64,000 bases of DNA, taken from contig JANSLP010000052.1 of the NCBI GenBank assembly GCA_029298735.1, forward strand, positions 89,080 through 153,079, written 5' to 3'. Below the pieces are notes generated by a model. That model saw nothing but the letters and a program-made list of their open reading frames with translations. It made no database searches and was not told where the DNA came from. A program made the position numbers and the translations under genes. Shown here piece after piece: positions 56,252 through 64,000 of this stretch (position 1 is the first letter of the stretch; the number at the start of each line of letters is the position of its first letter). This DNA comes from Ophiostoma sp. CBS 140.51 (Eukaryota > Ascomycota > Sordariomycetes > Ophiostomatales > Ophiostomataceae).

Positions 56252-59037
56252 ATGGGCGACCGCGACAAGCAGAACAAGTACAAGCAGGAGATTCAACAGG
56301 TCAGTAGCTGTCCTCATGCATTGCACCATTGTACGCATTACGCGCATTCGTGTTCCATGTAGTGCATCCCCGTCTATGGTCTCCGGTCTCCAATATGGCG
56401 CAAACTGCGGTGGTTTTGGTGTTGGAAGTCGCCGCACTGTCCGTCGCTATAAGCTAGCTGTCGGTGTGTAACGTCGCCGGCGCCGATAAGTGTCGGCGGT
56501 GGTGTCTGGTCACGTTTTTTGAGGAGGGGTATTCTATTTATTTGTTTATTTTTCGCTCTTCACGCTCTTCTCGCTCTCTTCACTCTTCGCACGCATTCAA
56601 TTATCGATCACATTGTCGTCTTCTGCACATTTCTTCGACATATATATTCGACATCTCGACATTTACACAACACATTTGGACATACTTTTCCTTAAAGACG
56701 ACAACAATCTTCCAAGTGGATTGATTTAATTTTCTTTTACATCTCGCACACCCGACAATGAAGCGAAAACACCAACTTCCGGCGCTCGAGCTCCCACCGC
56801 CAGAACTCCCGGCCATCGTCATCACGCCGCCCAATCTCCCGGAGCCCTACCAAGGAAATGGACCTCTCGCCGTGCAGCCTCCGCGTCTGCCTCCTCTTCT
56901 GCCCATGCCGCCACGTGTTTTTGAGCCTGCAATCACATCAATGGCAGTGGGCTCGATCATGGCCCCGATCATGGCCCCGACCTTGCCTCTGACTATGCCT
57001 CTGGCTATGCCTCCGACCACGGTACCGGCTGTTGTTTCGGCGACGAATGTGACAGCAGCTTCAACGACTGCAATTACAGCCCCGGATACGGTCACAGCAG
57101 CCGCCCATCCAGCCCCTCCCAGAGGCCGGAAGCGCACGCGCAGAAAGAATGCACCTCCTGTGGACGCTCCTCCCGTGGAAGCGCCTCCAACTGGCGTGAC
57201 CAACCCACTTGACGGCTGTGTCAATACTACCGAGGCCGAAGTGACAGTTACAAAGACAGTCAAACGCCGCAAGTCGCGAGCCAAGCCCAAGAAAGAAGAG
57301 CCCGCTCCTATCCCTACCCCGGCCGAGTGTGCGACGAATGCGGTCAAGGAAGAAACACAGCCGAATGCGGTGACGTTAGAGGAGCATCCAGATGTGAAGA
57401 CGGAGGTAGAGCCCGAGATCAAAACAGAGGTGCAAACGGAGGTGAAGCCAGAAGTAAGGCCGAAACCGAAGCGCCAGAGAAAGCCGAGAGCACCAAAACT
57501 GCCCGAAGAGCCGCCCGAGGAGCCACCCAAGGAACTGCCACGGGAGCCAGCAGAGGACACACCCAAACAGCCACCACAGGAACCGACAAAGCAACCGCCA
57601 AAGGAACTGCCCAAGAAATCACCAAAAGAAACATCAATTGAACCCTCAAAGGACACACCAAAGGACCTGCCAAAGGAAACGCCTACACTCTTGATCGGAC
57701 CTCCCAAACGGACCCGAAAGAAAAGCGTGAAAACCGAGAGCGTGAAGGGGACAGAGAGTGTGAAAAGCGTCAAGAGCGTCAAGAGCGTCAAGAGCGCCAA
57801 GATTGTGAAATGGAATGAGCCCGTGCAGTACACGTGGCTCATTGAGCAGACACAACCCGCGGAGGCCACTGAGACCGCAGAGACCACGGAGATGCACTAC
57901 ATGCACCACATGCCCTACATGCCCTACATGCCCTACATTCACCATACAGCCCCTGCCCCCAATCTTGATAAAATCCGCAGTGACTTACGTGAATTCGTTA
58001 CACAGATGATGTACGTTAGTGGCGAGACTGGCGAACCATCCCTTGAGACTCTTGCCATCATTGAAGAAATTGTCCGGCAGCAGGTCATTGAGCTGGTGAG
58101 TTCCTTCCCTCGAATGTTGACTACTGGCGAGTTTCATCTAACATCTTGTAGCTGCGTAGTTGCACGGAGCTCGCTGCTCGCCGTGGATCCCGGAGTATCA
58201 CCATCAACGATCTCATCTTCCAGATCCGCCACGACGCGCCTAAGGTGTCGCGCCTCCGCACATTTCTGTCGTGGAAGGACGTGCGCAAGAACGTCAAGGA
58301 CTCGGACGACAAGGGTGCCGACGATATTGGCGGCGGTGAAGATGTCGCCGGTGCCCCCCTGGCTGGTGCTCCCGTCGAGGACGGCGCCAAGAAGAACAAG
58401 AAGAACAAGCAGGTCTTGCCGTGGGAGCCAGTCTCTTTTTTCAGCCAAGAAGTGCCTGAGCGCGACGAGGAAGAGGACGAGGAAGAGGAGGAGATGAACT
58501 ACATCACGCTACAGCGATTGCGTAAGGCAGACGAGCGCACCAAGGCGATGACCAAGGAGGAGTACGTGACGTGGTCCGAGTACCGTCAGGCATCCTTCAC
58601 CTATCGCAAGAGCAAGCGGTTCCGCGAGTGGGCTGGCTTCGGTATTGTTACGGACAGCAAGCCGTCGGACGACATAGTGGACATTCTCGGCTTCTTGACG
58701 TTTGAAATGGTCCAGACGCTCACAGAAGAGGCGCTCCGCATCAAGGACCACGAGGACCAGTGGAAGGAGCGCACAGGCGACGAGGCGCGCGGCACGAAGA
58801 AGCGCAAGCTGACCCAGGGTCTGTTCAACCTGCCTGGTGAGGGCCGGACGCCCGTCGAGCCTAAGCACATCCAAGAAGCCTTCCGGCGGCTGCAGACGCG
58901 CCAGAAGAAATACCGTGCCATGCTCAACGGCACGCGTTTGTCGTCGCGCCCAAGTCTCAAGCTGGTGAGTATAACCCCCTTTGTTCTATCTGTGCATATG
59001 TGTATTATCATACTGACTCTGCCTCTCACAGTTTTAA
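56252..59037 (+). CDS. SPT3: SPT3, SAGA subunit with paired histone folds (canonical isoform)
   Basis: Joined exons 56252-56299, 58006-58095, 58152-58964 and 59032-59037 encode 318 residues. Exon 1 reads MGDRDKQNKYKQEIQQ (GTCAGT donor). Exon 2 starts MMYVSGETGEPS, exon 3 reads LRSCTELAARRGSR, ITINDLIFQIRHD and LRTFLSWKDVRKNVKD, and exon 4 adds one residue and a stop after a CACAG acceptor. The N-terminal histone fold (about 15-100), acidic linker and C-terminal histone fold (ending RLSSRPSLKLF) match fungal Spt3, which helps deliver TBP to SAGA-dependent promoters. Introns 2-4 are 56-67 nt, but intron 1 is 1706 nt and contains a large open frame in phase with exon 2; see the separate entry. 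Confidence 0.93.
56500..56757 (+). promoter_or_regulatory. Promoter-like leader inside SPT3 intron 1
   Basis: Between SPT3 exon 1 and the internal ATG at 56758 the DNA changes to the layout seen before true starts in this window. There is a CT-rich tract (56553-56595), a TATATATT box at 56640-56648, a G-poor CA/CAA-rich stretch, and finally CCCGACAATGAAG with A at -3. This is evidence from layout only; no transcript data are available. Confidence 0.45.
56758..58005 (+). CDS. Intronic 416-codon Pro/Lys-rich open frame, in phase with SPT3 exon 2 (possible long-isoform N-terminus)
   Basis: An ATG at 56758 opens a frame with no stop through 58005. It continues directly into SPT3 exon 2 (58006 is in the same phase), so translation from here plus normal downstream splicing would give a 718-residue Spt3. 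In order the region has a Pro-rich head (PALELPPPELPAIVI), a basic patch (RGRKRTRRKN), a run of SUMO-consensus sites (see findings), an AT-hook-like KPKRQRKPRAPK, about 60 residues of PPKELPKE-type imperfect repeats, a KSVKSVKSVKSVKS tract and an HMPYMPYMPY tract. No known domain is visible. Alternatives: a separate nested gene ending through an unseen splice, or a non-coding intron with a long open frame by chance. Codon use looks protein-like, so I favour coding. Confidence 0.5.
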
Positions 59038-59425
59038 TTTTCGGCTTTTGAATTGGCCCCTTGGCTACACACTTTGTATCTTTCGACTCTTCATCTTTTT
59101 TTAGCATGTTTTGATTTTAGATTACCACCAGGCGTTCGATGGGTTTGGCCCTTGCTTGATTTTTGATGGCCTTGAGTTTTGCGTTTGGCGTTTTGTATTG
59201 ATATTTGGGAGAAGCGGTAAGAAAACGTCTGTGAATTTGATTCGTTCACCAAGCTATTGTTATATTGGCTCATTATTTATTTTATTCATTTTTCAAACAA
59301 AAGCCACTATTCTCAGAACTTCGTACCTTTCTATTTTCATGTCTGGCACTTTGCGTGTGCTATTTCTATGCAGTGTTTAGTCCCATGGTGTAACTCCTTC
59401 GCAAATCATCTTACTACAGCTCTTA
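59038..59425. other. Intergenic between convergent SPT3 and PPM1
   Basis: The 388 bases of T-rich 3' flanks; no gene is seen. Confidence 0.5.
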
Positions 59426-60920
59426 CTACCCATACAACTCCGCCCAGGCCGTGTCAAAGTATGCGCCCTGCGATCCCCATACGACAACGTAGTGGCTGGC
59501 CAGCAGCCCCCACTCTTCAACCTCGTCCAGCCCTTCCAACCGGTTGACACGCTCCTGCTCATCCGCCGGCACCCACGCGCTCCAGATGTCATCTATCGTC
59601 CGGTGCTTGGCACGCGCGAGACCGGCTTCTGTGTGCAAACGCGCCTCCTGTGCGGCGCCGTCGGAGTATACTGCTAGTGTCGGCATTTCGATCCCACGGC
59701 TCGCCAGGTTGGCGACCATGGTGCGGCCAAACGCGTCAAACGGCCGGATGGGTTCGTAAATCACAACGCCCAAACCAGACGTTAAAGTCGGGGCAGGCTT
59801 AATACGGTCGGCAAACCAGCGAAGCACCGCCGCAGCTTCGGGTGGCTGCAGGTAGCACAGGCAGCACTCGGAGACGAGAAGAGTCGGCACATCGGTGCGG
59901 AGGCCGGCCAAAGCGACTTCCTTGTCGCTGCCATCGATGCTGGTGCTGCTACCAGCGCCGCCGGCCAGTTCACGCAGGTCCAGGCCGTGGGCCCAGAGCT
60001 CGTTTCCGTGCCCCAGCTCAGCTTTCCAGCTGCGGTGGATGCCGACGGCGCCGGCAAGTGGTGTGTGCTCTGTTACTGGGCCTGCTAAAAATGACCGGAT
60101 CGCCGGTACAGACTGAACGATGTTGCGTTTGCGGGCGCAGACTGTCGGGAAGTCGATCTCGTGGTAGATGACGTTTTGGAAAGCAGGACGGCCGTCTTCC
60201 TGCTTTTGTGCCAGTAACCGCAGACTCCGCGTATCGGTGCCGGCACCGAGCGAGACGACCTGTTGTACCTGTGGTGTTGGTGATGGAGATGTTGGTTGTG
60301 ACGCCTCAGGTGTAGCTTCTCTGTCAGAAGCACCTGACAAGAATGCCCGAATGATCTTATCCAGACCCTGCGTCCGTGTGTACGTGCCTACAACTCTCAT
60401 TAGTATATGGGCCAGAGATGTCTGTATTCGTCCTCCTCCCTCTAGTAAACTCACCCCTGTTAATGATTGGCAGTCGTCGAGGAGCTGGACCACCGCCGTC
60501 GCCAGCAAAGTATTGTGCAAACGGGTCTTCCAACAGGCCAATATCAACGGCACTCATCCGTGACAGTGCTGCATCGGTGTCGGTGCTCTGAATAATGCCG
60601 GTGTGGTCCATTCGCCTAGACATACCACCGCCGTGCTGTGATGGGGGTTGGAAACCAGAGGGACCTGAGCTAGGAGGTCCCATTCTAGAGCTACCTCCCC
60701 GGCCACCAAATCCCCGACGGCCGCCGCGTCCTGCTCGCGGCGGTCCATTACCCAGCCGCCCAAGCAGGTTAGGTATAGACGGAGCTGCCATGGACTGTGG
60801 AGGTGCCATACTCGGTGTCGAAGTTGACGTCGGAGTTGATGCCGGAGCTGAAGCTGGATTTGAAGCTGAAGCGGCCCCGGAGCCCGGAGGTAGGGGCTCT
60901 GTTGCCGGCGGTGAGGCCAT
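59426..60920 (-). CDS. PPM1: Leucine carboxyl methyltransferase 1 (PP2A methyltransferase)
   Basis: Joined exons 60920-60455 and 60387-59426 encode 475 residues; the 67-nt intron (GTGAGT donor, ACTAAT branch, TAG acceptor) splits the Gly codon of LPIINRGTYTRTQGLDKII. The N-terminal about 105 residues are Ala/Pro/Ser-rich and then Arg/Gly-rich (RAGRGGRRGFGGRGG), as in other fungal Ppm1 proteins. The SAM-dependent core follows: STDTDAALSRMSAVDIGLLEDPFAQYF, VVSLGAGTDTRSLRL (SAM motif I), IYHEIDFPTVCARK, TLLVSECCLCYLQP and VIYEPIRPFDAFGRTM. The enzyme methylates the C-terminal leucine of the PP2A catalytic subunit, favouring B-subunit assembly. The ATG at 60920 is the first in frame; the open frame beyond it begins only from a TTG. 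Confidence 0.94.
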
Positions 60921-62333
60921 TGCTTTCTCTATTGTTGTCGCCTGGGTACCCAAAGAGGAAAAGACGATGGTCGAGGTGTGATTCCAATTGTTTGCTCCAC
61001 CCGTTGTTCTTGGCCTGGTGGTGAGGTGAGATGCCCCCTGTTTGCTCAGTCTCAGTATGCACAGCCCTGTGATCGTGGCGTCTGGATCGTAGCGGGCTGT
61101 GGTTGTTGGCGGGCGTCGCGCAGCTTCCCTCTCTGTCTCCAGTCTCCCAAGCTCCTGGCTCCTGGCGTGTGGGTGGGGTCCGCCTTCCTAGCGGCAGGAA
61201 CGATTGGCTCACAGCGCATGGTGGGCCCTGCAAAAACAGCTCGCCTCCTCGCAAAGCAAGCTTAAAACTGCTTTAACCTTTGGAAAAGCTGGCAGGAACA
61301 GCGCGTGCTATTATCCATTTTGGAAGCTGCCTGACCAAATGTTTCCTTCTCAGAGTCCGAGTGCTCGGCACGTTTGAGAACCCAAAAAGATGCATCGGCG
61401 GAGGACCTCGTATTCAGATTCTGGGAAAGATCTGTGATTTGTGGATTTTGTGTGGTTCTCGCCAGCTCTTGCCGTTCCTGCCGTTGTCGCCTTTTTTACT
61501 CAGTATCTTGCTTTGCTCCTTCCATGAGCGCGCTGGAGAACAGCTCCCAAAAGGCAGGACCATGACGTATGGTGAGCGCGGGTATCGCACCGGCGGCAGG
61601 CGCCACTGGCGATCACTGAGCTTCAAAAAGACAAGAGGGAAGAACGACATCCGGCGGTGACAAAGTAATACAGCAGACTGTCAGATTATCTCAGGTCGCC
61701 CACGTCTCCTCGATGTGTGCCGCAGTCATTTTCGACAGAGTGCTCGCAGCCAACCATGTCGTCGTATTCGTCTACTTTCTTACGCAAGGTGTTACGCCGT
61801 GTTCCGTTTTTCTTAGCCCAAGCGAATCCTTCTGCTTTGGAAGGGGCAAGAGCGGCCAGCAAAGCCCCAGGAGGGTCCCTTCCACAGACAGTTTTTAAGT
61901 GACAATCGAGACAGTTAAAACACAATTACGACCCTGGGTTGCCGTTTCTGGCCGTTTTGTGCAATTTGTTGGCAGGAAGGCGCCAAGCAGGCCGCAAAGG
62001 TCCTTGCTGCCTTCTTTTTGCTCTTTCTGGGTCTTCGCATGGCAAGAGCGGTGATCTTGCTCTATGGCGCGACTAGTCCCAAAATATGGCTGCCTGCGGC
62101 CCACGACGCCGCCCCTTTGTCATTGCGGGTTGCCCGGCCTTTTTTGCCTTCACATCGAACAAAAGGAAGGCGCAGCCCACCTCACTTTCCCCTCACTCTC
62201 CTTGTTCGGTTTCTCTCCTTCTTTCTGCATCGGTCTTCATCGACATTTCGCGATCCTTTTTAAACATCTTCGTCATTTCATCAAAACGCCACACCTTATT
62301 CCATTATCAGTGCCGCATTCCTTAACCGCCAAA
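60921..62333. other. Intergenic, 1.4 kb, divergent promoters
   Basis: Lies between the divergent PPM1 and membrane-protein genes. No frame shows protein-like composition. The plus-strand side ends in a CT-rich then CA-rich leader (62200-62333) with a TTTTTAAA at 62258-62265. Confidence 0.5.
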
Positions 62334-63570
62334 ATGTCAGACATGCACGTTGCCGCTATGGGCCTCTCCGTCCTCAAGCGGAGCATGGGCAGCAACTACG
62401 GCTCGCCCGACACGCCCGACACGCCCCAAGGCCCGACTTACAACCTGCCGCCGCTGACTTGGGGCCTTGTGGCCATCATCACCCTCATTTTCCTGCCGGC
62501 CTATCTCTGGGTAAGCTTGACAAGTTGTTGAAGTGACGGAATTCGATGAGATTCGTCAACGCAGAATGAACGATAAATAAAGACCCACAACATGCTGACC
62601 CACTTTACCTTAGACCTCCTACTCAATCAAATCCGTCTACACGACGCTGGCCATCGTGGAGAACCCCAACCCGGCTGCATACGAGGCTGTGGCCAGTGAC
62701 GACAACGATGCTGCTCCGGCTGCTGTCCCCAGCGCTGGCGATGCCGCTGCTGACGAGGAGGCTGCTGCCCACGCTGTCGGTGCTAACAAGCCCATCACGG
62801 CCAGCATTCGCCGCACCTACAAGCTGCTTCGTGCTGCTAACGGCTGGCGTGGCAACTTCCGCGGCTTCTGGGTGGCGGTCCTCATCTTCATCCTGGCTGC
62901 TATCGGTACCCTTGTCCTGTCGGCCATCCCCTTTGTTCCGGGTTTCGTTGCAGGCCTGATTGTGTCTCTGGGTCTGGTCCAGCTGCAGACTGCTTGGGTG
63001 CACACCGTCATCCGCGCTACGCCGGCGACTGTCCCCGTCTGGCGCCGCCTGCCGCCCTTCCGCCGCACCTTTGAGGCCACTTCCATCCCCACCTTCATCC
63101 ACTGGGCTGCCAACGTCATCCCCACGGTCGTCAGCATGCTCCTCACCCATGTCCTCAAGCTCGACAAGTACGACATCCGCTACCCCTCGGATGTCCCTGC
63201 CTACTCGCACGACATGATCTGGAAGACCATTGTCGTTCTCGTTGTGGCCCTGGTTCTGGTCTTTGGCCTGACCATCCCCGCCAATGTCATCCTTGTCCGC
63301 GTCCAAGCTAGCCTGCTGCCCCCTGACGAGGACACTGTTGTGCCCTTTGACCGCTCCTTCAACGGCACCGTCGAGCCCGCCGTCGTTGGCGGCCGCTCGT
63401 TTGTCACGATCCGCAACGCTTTCCGCACCTTCTCGCGTGCCTCGTGGAAGCGCGTGTACCTGTTGTACATTAAGTTCCACGTGCTCTCGATTGTCCTCAA
63501 CGTCGTGTACCTGGCCATTGTCGTCCCCGTTGTCGTCCTCACCAGCCAGAAGGTCGACCCCAACAACTAA
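62334..63570 (+). CDS. Multi-pass integral membrane protein, function unknown
   Basis: Joined exons 62334-62510 and 62614-63570 encode 377 residues; the 103-nt intron (GTAAGC donor, CTGAC branch, TAG acceptor) falls at a codon boundary after the first membrane helix. About six hydrophobic helices are visible: residues 42-59 (TWGLVAIITLIFLPAYLW), two closely spaced after GFWVAVLIFILAAIG, one at FIHWAANVIPTVVSMLL, one at IWKTIVVLVVALVLVFG, and a last at VLSIVLNVVYLAIVVPVVV. A loop of about 50 residues after the first helix is Ala/Asp-rich, and basic motifs (RRLPPFRRTF) flank the middle helices. I recognise it only as a conserved-looking type of filamentous-ascomycete membrane protein; some relatives carry a ubiquitin-conjugation label that nothing here supports. 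Confidence 0.82.
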
Positions 63571-64000
63571 GCGCGAAATGCGCACAAATGTGTTGGGACT
63601 TGCTCCCGCTAGCTGCTACACGTTGCTGTCAGCAGGACAATATGACACCGTCGACTCATTCTCAATGACAAGTCCACAAAAACGAGTCGACGTTAAACAA
63701 AACACATACACTTCTCTCTATCCACCAACTTCTCGCCAGTAACCTGCTGGAGAGTCGGGATGGGTAGGGAGAGTGCCTCACTTCACGAATACAGATATGA
63801 CACACTCCCATGTGGATGCAGAACTATCAAGCAGAAATCACCTACTCGATGCTTTTCCCCTAGTATTTTTTAGCAGTATTGAATATTTCCTACGTTTCTT
63901 TTTTTTTATTATTTATTCTGCTCAACCCCGTCGTCGGAACTATCCGCGTGATCAACTGCCGCTTAGCTTTCTTCTCCGCACATTTCGCCATTGCACCGGT
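63571..64000. other. 3' flank, no gene seen
   Basis: AT-rich downstream region with T runs near 63895-63910; nothing else can be supported before the window ends. Confidence 0.5.

Noticed and set aside
56847..57887. A 346-codon minus-strand frame opposite the intronic SPT3 frame
   Set aside because: Gly/Ser/Val/Phe-rich repeats mirror the Pro/Lys repeats of the plus strand; no start context or domain. It does mean that long open frames are easy in this stretch, which tempers the isoform claim.
62623..63585. A 320-codon minus-strand frame opposite the membrane protein
   Set aside because: Antisense shadow: Asp/Gly/Arg/His-rich low-complexity product of a GC3-rich gene; the plus strand has introns, membrane helices and a good start.

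Overview
The window is nuclear DNA of a filamentous ascomycete, most likely a Sordariomycete (inference). The genes are GC-rich at third codon positions and intron-poor. Introns are short (about 41-70 nt), with GTAAGT/GTATGT/GTGAGT donors and CTAAC/CTGAC branch sites. Leaders are long and pyrimidine-rich. Family content fits: Num1/ApsA, Sil1, fungal Ppm1, a DUF3405 membrane protein, and a complex I 17.8 kDa-type subunit. No CRISPR array, rRNA, complete tRNA or intact transposon is visible. I made no database comparison; identifications rest on recognised motifs and architecture.

Layout. 0-6.2 kb: the 3' end of a monothiol glutaredoxin, then 5.8 kb without a convincing gene. 6.2-9.8 kb: a small Ser-rich protein and a decayed HNH-nuclease/ankyrin locus. 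9.8-16 kb: GH53 galactanase, ribosomal protein uS19 (RPS15), a SET-domain protein and a complex I subunit. 16.3-23.2 kb: SIL1, a SET/MYND protein and a REX1-type exonuclease. 23.7-28.8 kb: PEX5 and a five-exon coiled-coil protein, both on the minus strand. 28.8-39.5 kb: an unusually long gene-poor stretch before a large Num1/ApsA-like cortical protein. 44.7-51.7 kb: OTU protease, DUF3405 protein, IST1 and AP-2 sigma. 53.9-55.3 kb: a secreted GH18 chitinase. 56.3-63.6 kb: SPT3, PPM1 and a multi-pass membrane protein.

Most genes are housekeeping: translation, RNA maturation, ER folding, peroxisome import, endocytosis/ESCRT, nuclear positioning, SAGA transcription and PP2A methylation. They show no operon-like logic; neighbours are convergent or divergent and separately promoted. 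Two secreted glycoside hydrolases (GH53, GH18) act outside the cell.

The most unusual feature is SPT3. Its first intron is about 1.7 kb. It contains its own promoter-like leader and an ATG opening a 416-codon Pro/Lys-rich frame that runs, in frame and without a stop, into the Spt3 histone-fold exon. This suggests a second, long Spt3 isoform, or a gene that arose inside the intron.
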